Origin: Alphaproteobacteria bacterium
Lineage (GTDB): Bacteria; Pseudomonadota; Alphaproteobacteria; SMXS01
Assembly: GCA_028284945.1 (NCBI GenBank)
Contig: JANQQJ010000037.1
Span: 61,112-125,111 of the forward strand
DNA: 64,000 nucleotides
Direction of reading: 5' to 3'
The notes beneath the pieces were generated by a model. That model made no database searches, had not been told where the DNA came from, and saw only the letters and a list, made by a program, of their open reading frames with translations. The position numbers and the translations under genes are program-made. The number at the start of each line of letters is the position of its first letter. Position 1 is the stretch's first letter. Below, piece after piece: positions 8,408 through 16,920 of the stretch.

Positions 8408-9646
8408 ATGAGCAACAGGCATAACAGGCACCGGAAAGCCGGTGTTCAGACGAGCTTCGGCTGGCGTGCACATATCGTGGCCTATCTGGCATCGGTGGCG
8501 ATGCTTACATTCCTGGCTGATGGTGTGATGGCTGAAACGGCCGGGCAACCAGGCGTCTATGACGATCGTATCGTCTTCGGCCAAACCGCGGCGCTGGAAG
8601 GGCCAGCGGGGGAGCTTGGACGGGAAATGCGGCGCGGCATCCTGGCGGCATTTGACGAGGTCAATGCCTCTGGCGGCATCCAGGGCCGACGCCTTGAATT
8701 GATCAGCTATGATGACGGGTACGAGCCGGAGCGGGCGATTGAAAACGCCATCCGCCTGATTCAAGACGACCGTGTCTTTGCCCTGATCGGATCGGTCGGC
8801 ACCCCGACATCCGTTGCGCTGCTTTCGGTGACCGAGAGGAATGAAGTGCCGCTGATCGGCCCCTTCACCGGCGCTGGTGCCTTGCGCGAACCGGACTTGA
8901 AGGCCGTGGTGAATCTCCGTGCGACATATTCGCGCGAGACCGAATTCATTGTTCAGTGGCTTACGGAAAATCGGGGATATGACCGGATATCGGTCCTCTA
9001 TCAGGATGACTCGTACGGACAATCTGGACTGATGGGGGTCCGCCAGGCGCTTGAGCGCCGAGGACTGAGTGTTGCCAGTATTGGCTCCTACCCCCGAAAC
9101 ACGACGGCGGTGAAGCAAGCGCTGTTGGATATTCGCCGCGCCAAGCCGCAATCCGTCGTGATCATCGGAGCCTATCAGCCGGCGGCACAGTTTATTAGGT
9201 GGGCCCGTAAGCTGGGGGATCGGGCGACCTATGTGAACGTGTCCTTTGTGGGGTCCAACGCACTCGCACAGGCGTTGCAGGGCGATACAGCCCGGAAAGC
9301 CGCCGACACCTATATAACCCAGGTGGTGCCATCACCGGCGACATCGGAAATGCCGGTCGTGCTTGACTATCGCGCCGCAGTTGCCGAACAGGATGGCGAT
9401 CCGGAAACCGGTTTTGTCTCGCTTGAAGGCTATCTGGTCGGCCGTTTCGCTGCGCAGGTTCTTGCCGACAGCCAAGAGCCAAACCGGCAGGCGTTTCTCG
9501 CAACAATTGAGGATGAAGGAGACTTTGATCTCGGCGGTTTTTCACTCGAGTTTGGACCGGGCGACAATCAGGGATCCCAGGCGGTGTTTCTCACCGTTAT
9601 CGAGCCGGACGGCTCGGTCTCGACAATTGAGGAAGCCGCGCCATGA
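8408..9646 (+). CDS. Periplasmic ligand-binding protein (Leu/Ile/Val-binding type, Peripla_BP_6)
   Basis: A 412-residue type I periplasmic binding protein. A basic N-terminus and hydrophobic stretch (residues ~21-37, cleavage near VMAETA) form a signal peptide. The mature part begins IVFGQTAALEGPAGELGREMRRG, the usual LivJ-like opening, with the S/T ligand region GSVGTPTSVA near residue 140. No ABC permease or ATPase genes adjoin it. Instead its ATGA stop overlaps the start of the sensor phosphatase, so it most likely serves as the sensing subunit of that receptor rather than of a transporter (inference). ATG 8408 is preferred to GTG 8399. The ligand is unknown; family members bind amino acids, amides and small aromatics. 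Confidence 0.82.
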   Translation: MSNRHNRHRKAGVQTSFGWRAHIVAYLASVAMLTFLADGVMAETAGQPGVYDDRIVFGQTAALEGPAGELGREMRRGILAAFDEVNASGGIQGRRLELISYDDGYEPERAIENAIRLIQDDRVFALIGSVGTPTSVALLSVTERNEVPLIGPFTGAGALREPDLKAVVNLRATYSRETEFIVQWLTENRGYDRISVLYQDDSYGQSGLMGVRQALERRGLSVASIGSYPRNTTAVKQALLDIRRAKPQSVVIIGAYQPAAQFIRWARKLGDRATYVNVSFVGSNALAQALQGDTARKAADTYITQVVPSPATSEMPVVLDYRAAVAEQDGDPETGFVSLEGYLVGRFAAQVLADSQEPNRQAFLATIEDEGDFDLGGFSLEFGPGDNQGSQAVFLTVIEPDGSVSTIEEAAP

Positions 9647-12162
9647 CCAACCGTTCTTTACTCGATTGGCGTCCCAAGCTCGCGACCAGGCTCTATGCCG
9701 CCATCGGGGGCGCGGTAGCATTTGTTCTGGTGTCGAGCATTGTCGCCTGGTTGGCGTTTGTTCAACTTGGTGAACAACAGCGAGAGATTGCCAGCCAACA
9801 TCTTCCTGCCATCACCCACTCGCTACAGCTGGCCGAACGGGCGGCTCAGATTGCGTCCATCGCGCCCAGGCTTCTGGTGGTCGACAGTGATGACGCCCGG
9901 TCGAATGTCATTGAAAGCCTGACGGCGCTTGAACGCGAAATTCTCGGCCTTCTAAATTTGCTCAAGACCGACAGCCAGGACGATGGTGTGGGCGCGGAAG
10001 CGGACCTGACCGAAGCAGTGCGCGGAAACGGACAGAACTTCTCGTCTTTGCTCCGCGAACTGGGACAAACAGAAGCGCAGCGCGCTGCCCTGGAAGTGGA
10101 ACTGGGCAGGATGACGGCCAGTGCCGTCGAAACGCACCATCAGCTCCGTGAGATCATCGTGCCTTTACTGGATGACCGGACTTTCTTTTTGGTCACAGGC
10201 TACCAGTCGCTCGACGATCAGAGGCCTGTGCCCGCATCGGGGCGACTCGATGGTGAGGCAGTGGTGAGTTTCGGTGCTTTGTTCGATCTTGAGGCAGAGG
10301 TCAATCTGATGACCGTTGTGTTGTCGGAAATGGGTGCGGTGGAAGATGCCGCGCTGCTGACGCCGCTGGTCGAGCGGTTTGAGGCGGCGCGGGATCGATT
10401 CTCCGCCGCATTGGCGCGCGCTGACGACTTGCCGCAGGCAAACACGCTTCGGGAGATTTTTGCCAAGCTGGTGGCCGTGGGAGCCGCGGAGAGTGGCATC
10501 CCCGACATCAGGCGCCGTGTGCTGGAGTTGAGACAGGAATCCGTGGCTGTTGTCGATGAAAGCAGGCAGATCGCATCCAACATTTCGGACAATGTTAATC
10601 AGATCGTCGATATAAAGCGGTCCCGGTCTGAGGCCTCCCTGGCGGCGACCGAAGCCATCGTTTCAAACGGTCAGCAACTCTTGCTATGGCTCAATGGATT
10701 TGCCTTGGCAGGCGCGATCCTGATCAGTTGGCTATACATTAAGCGCAGTTTCACAACGCCCGTTGTTAAGCTCACCGCGGCTGCTGAGGCGTTCGAACAG
10801 GGCGACTACGACCCGAATTTCCTCAAATCGACCAGTGCCCGCTCTGATGAATTGGGCCAGTTGGCGACCACGTTCTCCAGCATGGCTGAGGAAGTCCGTG
10901 CACGAACCCAAAAATTGGATGACCTTGTCGCGGAACGAACGGACCAGTTGAACAAGAAGAACGAAGCTCTGGCCCAGTCGTTGGAGCGAATCGAGGACGA
11001 ACTCGAGATGGCCCAGCGCATGCAGGTATCGATCCTGCCGAAGCGTGTGCCGGAGCGCCTTCGCACCTCAATATTCGCGGAAATGAAGGCGGCGCGTGCG
11101 GTGGGCGGCGACTTCTATGACTTTATCGACCTGGGTGAGAACCGGCTGGGGTTTGCCATTGCGGACGTCTCTGACAAGGGCGTGCCGGCCGCTTTTATGA
11201 TGGCTGTTTGTTACACCAAGCTGCGCTCGCTGGCGCTGCGCGGGTTATCACCGGGAACGGTGATGGAACTGCTCAACGAAGACCTTAGCGCCGATAATGA
11301 CTCGGCGATGTTTGTGACCGCCTTCTATGCCGTGGTTGATCTGGAACAGGGCACGCTGACCTATGCGAATGCCGGTCACGATGCACCGATTCTCAGCCAG
11401 TCGGCGCAAGGCTGTAACATGCTGAAATCGACGCGGGGTGTGGCACTTGGCGCAATGCCCGGGCTGACCTATGACGAGCTGTCCTACACACTTCGGCCTG
11501 GCGATACGGTGTTTTGCTATACGGACGGCATCACCGAAGCTTTCAATGCGTCTGGCGAGGCGTTTACAGCCGGGCGTCTGATTTCCTTGCTGGATGAGCT
11601 TGGCCCGCTGCCGCCGGAAGCCCTTTGCGCCGAGGTGGTTCATGCCGTTGAAAAGCACGCGGGCGGCAGCCCGCAATCGGATGATATCACCTGCATTGCC
11701 TTCAGGCGCGACCCGGAAGATGACCCTTTGCATGCAGAAGGTAATGTGGCTGAGGCCAGTTATGTTGTCCGTCCTGACCTCTCCGACATTGCCGTTTTGG
11801 CGGAACGGATGCTCGCCTTCGGCGCGGCGAACGGCGTGCCTGATGCCACCATGCGAAAGATTAATCTCGCGCTTGATGAACTGCTCACCAATACGCTTAT
11901 GCACGGTGCATCAGAAAAGGGCGTGCCGGTTATTACCGTGCGCGCCCAGCGGCGCGATAACGGGGTTGAGGTCATTGTGGAAGATGACGCGGCAGCGTTT
12001 AACCCTCTCGATCAGGAAGCGCCGGATATTGGCCAGCCGCTGGAAGACCGGCCGGTCGGTGGTTTGGGCATCCATATCGTCCGGTCGTTGATCGATGATG
12101 TCGCCTACAGTAGAACCGGCGACAAGAATCGTGTGACACTTTTCAAACAAATTGAAACCTGA
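9643..12162 (+). CDS. Membrane sensor: HAMP, SpoIIE/RsbU-type PP2C phosphatase and RsbW-type ATPase domain in one chain
   Basis: An 839-residue receptor. TM1 is ~16-42, a periplasmic helical domain ~43-345, TM2 ~346-366, a HAMP domain ~366-418 and a coiled coil ~420-460. The SpoIIE/RsbU PP2C domain follows at ~465-690 with all metal motifs: GGDFYDF (~487), ADVSDKGVPAA (~507), YTDGITE and QSDDITCI. The last ~140 residues form a HATPase_c/RsbW-like domain with an intact N-box (LALDELLTNTLMHG, ~742-756), a VEDDAAAFNP box and GGLGIHIVR. One protein therefore carries both the phosphatase that activates a STAS antagonist and the kinase that inactivates it. The STAS gene follows after 11 bases. Activity is presumably set by the periplasmic binding protein upstream. 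A partner sigma factor is not in the window. Confidence 0.88.
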   Translation: MTNRSLLDWRPKLATRLYAAIGGAVAFVLVSSIVAWLAFVQLGEQQREIASQHLPAITHSLQLAERAAQIASIAPRLLVVDSDDARSNVIESLTALEREILGLLNLLKTDSQDDGVGAEADLTEAVRGNGQNFSSLLRELGQTEAQRAALEVELGRMTASAVETHHQLREIIVPLLDDRTFFLVTGYQSLDDQRPVPASGRLDGEAVVSFGALFDLEAEVNLMTVVLSEMGAVEDAALLTPLVERFEAARDRFSAALARADDLPQANTLREIFAKLVAVGAAESGIPDIRRRVLELRQESVAVVDESRQIASNISDNVNQIVDIKRSRSEASLAATEAIVSNGQQLLLWLNGFALAGAILISWLYIKRSFTTPVVKLTAAAEAFEQGDYDPNFLKSTSARSDELGQLATTFSSMAEEVRARTQKLDDLVAERTDQLNKKNEALAQSLERIEDELEMAQRMQVSILPKRVPERLRTSIFAEMKAARAVGGDFYDFIDLGENRLGFAIADVSDKGVPAAFMMAVCYTKLRSLALRGLSPGTVMELLNEDLSADNDSAMFVTAFYAVVDLEQGTLTYANAGHDAPILSQSAQGCNMLKSTRGVALGAMPGLTYDELSYTLRPGDTVFCYTDGITEAFNASGEAFTAGRLISLLDELGPLPPEALCAEVVHAVEKHAGGSPQSDDITCIAFRRDPEDDPLHAEGNVAEASYVVRPDLSDIAVLAERMLAFGAANGVPDATMRKINLALDELLTNTLMHGASEKGVPVITVRAQRRDNGVEVIVEDDAAAFNPLDQEAPDIGQPLEDRPVGGLGIHIVRSLIDDVAYSRTGDKNRVTLFKQIET

Positions 12163-12173
12163 GGAGCCAGGAT

Positions 12174-12512
12174 ATGGATCTTGCAGTCGAACAAGCGGGT
12201 GCCGTATCGGTCGTCGCGGTAAAGGGTCGTATTGACGGCTCCAACGCCCGTGAATTTGAAGAAAAACTAATGGCAGGCATTGGCGCGCATGAGACGAGTG
12301 TCGTGCTGGATATGAGCACATTGGATTACATTTCGAGCGCCGGCCTCAGGGTCTTCCTGGTGGTCGCAAAACATCTTCAGGAAGCCGACCGGGGATTTGC
12401 CCTCTGCTCACTTTCTGCAGAGGTCGGAGAAGTCTTCGAGATAACCGGCTTCAACAGCATCATAAACATTCATGACGACAGGGATGCTGCGGTCAGCGCA
12501 GTCTCCGGCTGA
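12174..12512 (+). CDS. STAS-domain anti-sigma factor antagonist (SpoIIAA/RsbV-like)
   Basis: A 112-residue single STAS domain. The phosphoacceptor region reads LDYISSAGLRVF (residues ~50-61); by alignment with RsbV/SpoIIAA the acceptor is Ser55, the residue before A-G, with the usual preceding Asp changed to Ser. In the family the unphosphorylated form binds and releases an RsbW-type kinase from its target, and the PP2C phosphatase removes the phosphate. GAGGAGCC lies seven bases before the ATG. It sits between the phosphatase-kinase receptor and a permease with a kinase-like tail, so it is the natural shuttle between the two. Confidence 0.88.
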   Translation: MDLAVEQAGAVSVVAVKGRIDGSNAREFEEKLMAGIGAHETSVVLDMSTLDYISSAGLRVFLVVAKHLQEADRGFALCSLSAEVGEVFEITGFNSIINIHDDRDAAVSAVSG

Positions 12513-12598
12513 AAACCGGCGCCGGTCCAGAGAGTGTCATTGAGACACGCACTGGAAGACCTCGGCCATAGTGCCGTAGGGAGAGGGGACCCGTCGCC

Positions 12599-14335
12599 AT
12601 GAGTGCAGACGACGAGCAGGTTACGCTGAAATACGACGTCGACGAGACACCGCCTATTGCGCTGTCAGCGGCCCTGGGCCTGCAGATCGTTGTTCTTATC
12701 ATTGCCGGAATCGTTTTGACGCCGGTTGTTGTGCTCCGCGTTGCGGGGGACCCCGGCAACCACATGCAGTGGGTCGTCTTTGCGGCCATGGTTATCAGCG
12801 GCCTGACGACCATGATACAGGCCAGGCCCATCGGACGGTTCGGCGCCGGCTATGTGCTCTTTATGGGCACGTCGGGTGCCTTTATCGCCATCTCCGTCGA
12901 TGCTGTTCAGGCTGGTGGCCTGCCGCTGCTTGCGGCGCTGGTTCTTTTTTCCGCGCTGATCCAGTTCGCGTTTTCGTTTCGGCTGGGATATCTGCGCCGG
13001 ATCGTGACCCCGACTGTTGGTGGTACGGTCATCATGTTGATCGCCGTGACGGTTTTTCCAACCGCGTTCAAATTGATCAATGCTGAGCCGGAGACCATTG
13101 GCCAGGCCTCTTTGGCGGGACCGATTACGGCCACGATGACCTTTGTGGTCATTCTGGCTGTTTCGATGTTCGCCAAGGGGGCGCTGAAGCTTTGGGGCCC
13201 TCTTGTCGGAACGGTCATCGGCTGCGCATTGGCCTATAGCTACGGGATTTTCGATTTGTCGAGAGTCGCCGATGCGGCCTGGATCGGCCTTCCCGAAGCG
13301 ACCTGGCCCGGCATTGATTTGTCGTTCGGACCTGATTTCTGGTGGTTGCTCATCCCCTTTGCCATCGTGACCGTCGTTGGTGCGATTGAGACCTACGGCG
13401 ATGGTATCGCAATCCAGCGGCTGTCCCGGCGAACACGCGAACCGATTGATTTTCGCGCCGTACAAGGGGCTGTCAATGCGGACGGGCTCGGCAATTTTCT
13501 CTCTGGACTGATGGGCACTCTGCCGAATACGACCTATTCGACCAGTATTTCGGTCGTCGACCTGACCGGCGTTGCGGCCCGTCAGGTGTGCCTGTTCGGC
13601 GGCTTCTTTTTGATCCTGATCGGCTTCTGCCCGAAGATCTCGATGCTGCTGCAGTCAATCCCGGACCCGGTGGCAGGCGCCTATATCATGATTCTGCTGG
13701 TGCTGCTCTTTGCGCACGGGCTTCGGTTGGTGACCGAAGACGGTATGAACTTCGAAAACGGGCTTATTGTCTGTGTCTCGTTCTGGCTTGCGGTTGGTTT
13801 TCAGAACCAACAGATATTCCCTGACCATCTGCCGGAATGGTCGCGCGGTATGTTGGACAACGGGATGACAGCAGGCGGTATTATTGCGCTAGTGCTGACC
13901 GCCTTGGTGTCACTGAAGCGCAGCAAGGTTCAGTCCTTACAGGTGCCAGCGACGATGGCGTCGATTCCCGACGTGCATGAATTTCTGGCCACGATGGGCA
14001 GCAAGGCAGGATGGGACAAAAGTGCGCTTACGCGGCTGGAGCTTGCCGCGGAAGAGGCGATGATCTTCTTGATCGAACGGGCGGAAGGCCCGGCAAGTGC
14101 GCGTGCGATCCGCCTTTCGGCAAAGGCCGAGCGTGGACAGATCGAGCTGGAATTCATTGGCGGCAGCGCCGGTTCAAATCTGGAACAAGAGGTATCGGCG
14201 ATCGATACCGCCAATCTGCCCACAGCTGCGGATACGGGACTGCGAATCCTCAAAGGGCTCGCGCGCCGTGTCGTGCATCAGCAGTTCCACGGCATGGATG
14301 TTATGATCGTCACCATGGACAGCCGTCCTTTGTGA
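12599..14335 (+). CDS. NCS2 (xanthine/uracil-type) permease fused to a degenerate RsbW-like ATPase domain
   Basis: A 578-residue protein. Residues ~20-440 form an NCS2/nucleobase permease with about 12-14 hydrophobic segments, including GAIETYGDGIAIQRLS in the position of the family's SxETxGD motif, and NADGLGNFLSGLMGTLPNTT followed by VVDLTGVAARQV, the family signature region. After a short linker the tail (~450-578) follows the RsbW/SpoIIAB fold pattern: FLATMGSKAGWDKSALTRLE, then EEAMIFLIERA, then a late TGLRILKGLARR helix. The N-box Asn that binds Mg-ATP is replaced (EEAxxN becomes EEAMIF), and the D-x-G-x-G box is not recognisable. The tail is thus probably a non-catalytic binding domain. 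The GTCGCC-ATG start is preceded by GGGAGAGGGG. It ends the partner-switching cluster; the substrate is probably a purine or pyrimidine. Confidence 0.8.
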   Translation: MSADDEQVTLKYDVDETPPIALSAALGLQIVVLIIAGIVLTPVVVLRVAGDPGNHMQWVVFAAMVISGLTTMIQARPIGRFGAGYVLFMGTSGAFIAISVDAVQAGGLPLLAALVLFSALIQFAFSFRLGYLRRIVTPTVGGTVIMLIAVTVFPTAFKLINAEPETIGQASLAGPITATMTFVVILAVSMFAKGALKLWGPLVGTVIGCALAYSYGIFDLSRVADAAWIGLPEATWPGIDLSFGPDFWWLLIPFAIVTVVGAIETYGDGIAIQRLSRRTREPIDFRAVQGAVNADGLGNFLSGLMGTLPNTTYSTSISVVDLTGVAARQVCLFGGFFLILIGFCPKISMLLQSIPDPVAGAYIMILLVLLFAHGLRLVTEDGMNFENGLIVCVSFWLAVGFQNQQIFPDHLPEWSRGMLDNGMTAGGIIALVLTALVSLKRSKVQSLQVPATMASIPDVHEFLATMGSKAGWDKSALTRLELAAEEAMIFLIERAEGPASARAIRLSAKAERGQIELEFIGGSAGSNLEQEVSAIDTANLPTAADTGLRILKGLARRVVHQQFHGMDVMIVTMDSRPL

Positions 14336-14367
14336 GATTGGTGGCTGGCAACTGAATTGGAGCGACG

Positions 14368-15297
14368 ATGATGACCGTGAAGATCGGTTACCTTCTACCC
14401 ACCCGTGAGCAGGTCATGCGCGGCGATCACGGTACCGAGGGGCTGCTGACGCTTGCCCGCTACGCCGCGGATTTGGGGTTCGATTCCCTGTGGGCTGGAG
14501 ATTCCTTGCTGGCGAGGCCGCGCCACGACCCGATTACCATATTGGCCGCCGTCGCAACCGCTGTACCGGATGTGCAGGTTGGTACAGCAGTCTTGTTACC
14601 CATGCTGCGAAACCCAGTCGTACTCGCGCAACAGCTCGCCACGGTCGATCAGCTAAGTAACGGACGGTTGGTGATCGGCGCGGGTATTGCGGCTGACACA
14701 CCCGCCATTCGAAATGAGTTCGAAGCCGCCGGTGTTCCTTTCGAAAAGCGCGTTGGACGCCTCTTGGAAGGCTTTCAGCTGATGCGTGCCTTGTGGACTG
14801 GAGAACCGGTGGAGTGGGAGGGCCGTTGGACCATCGACACCCCGGCGGTGCTGGCCCCCATACCCGTACAACCGGGGGGACCGCCCGTGTGGCTGGCCGC
14901 AGGCGTAAAGCCCGGAATTGAGCGCGCCGCCAGGCACTTCGATGGCTGGTTTCCGATTGGCCCCGACCCTGAAACGTTTGGCAGGCGCAATGACTATTAT
15001 CGTGAATGCGCCGAGGACGCGGATAGGGCCACAACGGCGCTCTATCTGACCGTATGCGTCAACGATGATGGCGCTGCCGCCGATGCGGCTATAAACGACT
15101 ATCTCGCTGAATATTATGGCGCGCCGCCCGAGGTCATGCGCCGCGTTATGGCCTGTTTCGGCGGTTCGGCAGAAGCTGTCATGGCGTGGATAAAAGACTA
15201 TATCGACGCTGGCGCCGAACACCTGGTGCTGCGCCTTGTCGGCGCCCATAAAGACACGTTAGCGACGCTCGCCAGCCACCGGCATGTTTTGGGCTAA
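14368..15297 (+). CDS. Luciferase-like (LLM class) flavin-dependent oxidoreductase
   Basis: A 309-residue TIM-barrel protein of the bacterial luciferase/F420-dependent superfamily. Typical elements are KIGYLLPTREQ at the start, LARYAADLGFDSLWAGDS (~30-47), the VQVGTAVLLPMLRNPVVLAQQLATVDQLSNGRL block (~68-100) and GPPVWLAAGVKPGIERAARHFDGWFP (~171-196). Members use FMN or F420 to oxidise or reduce small molecules in the cytoplasm; which cofactor applies cannot be told here. TTGGAGCGACG gives a ribosome site before a double ATG. The gene follows the permease on the same strand after 32 bases and is convergent with the SnoaL-like gene, only seven bases away. Confidence 0.85.
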   Translation: MMTVKIGYLLPTREQVMRGDHGTEGLLTLARYAADLGFDSLWAGDSLLARPRHDPITILAAVATAVPDVQVGTAVLLPMLRNPVVLAQQLATVDQLSNGRLVIGAGIAADTPAIRNEFEAAGVPFEKRVGRLLEGFQLMRALWTGEPVEWEGRWTIDTPAVLAPIPVQPGGPPVWLAAGVKPGIERAARHFDGWFPIGPDPETFGRRNDYYRECAEDADRATTALYLTVCVNDDGAAADAAINDYLAEYYGAPPEVMRRVMACFGGSAEAVMAWIKDYIDAGAEHLVLRLVGAHKDTLATLASHRHVLG

Positions 15298-15304
15298 GGC
15301 GGTC

Positions 15305-15769
15305 CTAGGTCGTTTGAACGATGCCGCTCGTATCCAGACGGAGGGTCATGTCATAAATTTTCCAGCCCTCGTCATATCGCCGGACTTTTGAGATATAGGT
15401 GCCGAGGAAGTAGTAGACAGAATTGTCCGGGTTCTTGTGCCAGGCGTTCAGATAACTCTCCATTTCACCCTGATCGCCATCAACCTCGGTCAATTGCGTG
15501 CCGATGAGATGCTGTGTCCCGATATAGTCTTTCAGCGCGTCTTCGGCGACGCCGGCCCAGCCGTCGGGTCCGTCGGCGGAAAAGTCATCCCCCGTATTTG
15601 CAGTGCGCACCTGGACATCGGGCGTGAAAATTCTGTGATAGATTTTCCGGCCCTCTTCTCTGACGTCTGCTGAATTCGTGCCGAGCTTGTCGGTGGCCTT
15701 AGCGTAAAGCCGCTGCAGCGTTTCTATTTCATGTTTGTCGGCAACAATTTCGGCGCGTCGATTGGACAT
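15305..15769 (-). CDS. SnoaL-like (NTF2 fold) protein
   Basis: A 154-residue small alpha+beta protein. An N-terminal helix (EIETLQRLYAKATDKL), the FTPDVQVRT strand, a mid segment TQHLIGTQLTEVDGDQGEMESYLNAW, and YDEGWKIYDMTLRLDTSGI at the end match the SnoaL_4/NTF2-like family. The family includes polyketide cyclases, steroid isomerases and small dehydratases, and often accompanies ring-hydroxylating enzymes. Catalytic residues cannot be assigned. It is divergent from the first XRE regulator, with ~240 bases between. Confidence 0.7.
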   Translation of the reverse strand: MSNRRAEIVADKHEIETLQRLYAKATDKLGTNSADVREEGRKIYHRIFTPDVQVRTANTGDDFSADGPDGWAGVAEDALKDYIGTQHLIGTQLTEVDGDQGEMESYLNAWHKNPDNSVYYFLGTYISKVRRYDEGWKIYDMTLRLDTSGIVQTT

Positions 15770-16008
15770 TTATTGGTTCCCCTGGGTGCAATTGGACGTG
15801 ATCCGTTGAGGGCGAGTGTAGTCGGAATTTCTGGTCAGTAGAACCCGGCTGCCGCCCTTTTGAGACGGCAGATACTGAAGATAATTCTCGGTCGGTTCTG
15901 GCTGATGTCTGGGTAGGGCATGGTTATCTTCGCTGACTGGGGGATTGCGGTGCGACTCCTTTTCCCATGCTATAATTTACAAGGTCGACGCTAAGGGGGA
16001 AACTTCGG

Positions 16009-16872
16009 GTGCCTGCACTTGGTGAACTAATAAAATCGCTGCGAGTGGCACGGGGGCTATCGCAGGACGAGTTGGGTGTACGCGTCGGCGCATCTCAGCG
16101 GCATCTCAGTTTCCTGGAGACAGGTCGGGCCGCGCCATCGCGTGAGCTGATTTTGCGCATCGTCATTGAGCTTGGTGTGTCCTACGCGGATACCGTCAGA
16201 TTACTCAAGGCGGCCGGTTATTCTGTGTCGGCCAAACCTCCATTACCCAAAGATGAAGAGGTCCCCGCAGGCTTTAAAAAGTTCGCGGACCGATTGGTGG
16301 CATCCAATCCGGGTGTGCCTGCTCTACTGACAGACGAGCGTTTGAGGATTGTACGTATGAATGGTTCTATGGCTGGCCTGCTGAGCATGCTGGGCAGCGT
16401 CGACGAGTTTTTTGAAGGGGCTTACGTCTCGTTTCCGATCTGTGTCCTGCATCCGGGGGGACTGTGTGCGATGCTGACCCGACCGGAGCAGGGAGCGGCA
16501 GATTTCCTGCAGTACCTTCTCCGACGTAAGCTTAAGGATCCGGCGACCCTGGAGCCTATTATTCGGCGTGCGATGGATTTTCCCCTTGCTGCCCAAAGTC
16601 CGGGCCGGATTGAACCGTCTGCATTCTCTGCTCGGGAGGGATACGAATTGAGCGGTCCGTTCCGAAACATTCGAGTCCGCCCAACGGTCGTCGAGACCGA
16701 TAATCCCGTCGGTCACAATAGAGACTATATTCCAAAACTCTCCTTGTGGACGGCAATTGCCGCTGACGAAAGATCAAAGCGCATCATGGCAAACTGGGCC
16801 CGTATCGCGCGCCGCAATATTCACGAATGGTTGAAACCGTTCTGGACGGGCGCCGACGGCAATGACCGCTAA
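16009..16872 (+). CDS. XRE-family regulator with MmyB-like ligand-binding domain (copy 1 of the plus-strand type)
   Basis: A 287-residue regulator. Residues 1-65 form an XRE helix-turn-helix (IKSLRVARGLSQDELGVRVGASQRHLSFLETGRAAPSREL, shown here in parts). After a linker, ~95-250 resemble the MmyB-like ligand domain: LLTDERLRIVRMN then FPICVLHPGG. The GTG start at 16009 is preceded by AAGGGGGA. It faces the regulator at 16921-17862 with only 48 bases between the stops, and this convergent pair is repeated at 18505/19475. The equivalent plus-strand gene at 18505 shares the SQDEL, SQRHLSF-ETGRA, LRIVRMN and FP-LHP-GL landmarks. The ligand and targets are unknown. Confidence 0.8.
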   Translation: MPALGELIKSLRVARGLSQDELGVRVGASQRHLSFLETGRAAPSRELILRIVIELGVSYADTVRLLKAAGYSVSAKPPLPKDEEVPAGFKKFADRLVASNPGVPALLTDERLRIVRMNGSMAGLLSMLGSVDEFFEGAYVSFPICVLHPGGLCAMLTRPEQGAADFLQYLLRRKLKDPATLEPIIRRAMDFPLAAQSPGRIEPSAFSAREGYELSGPFRNIRVRPTVVETDNPVGHNRDYIPKLSLWTAIAADERSKRIMANWARIARRNIHEWLKPFWTGADGNDR

Positions 16873-16920
16873 TCCGACAGGTTATGCTTGTCCAGACATG
16901 ATTAGCAGGCCGGTTTTCTA

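Noticed and set aside
8318..9151. A 277-codon minus-strand open frame over the periplasmic binding protein gene
   Set aside because: Antisense shadow of a gene with a clear signal peptide and family motifs; no recognisable protein.
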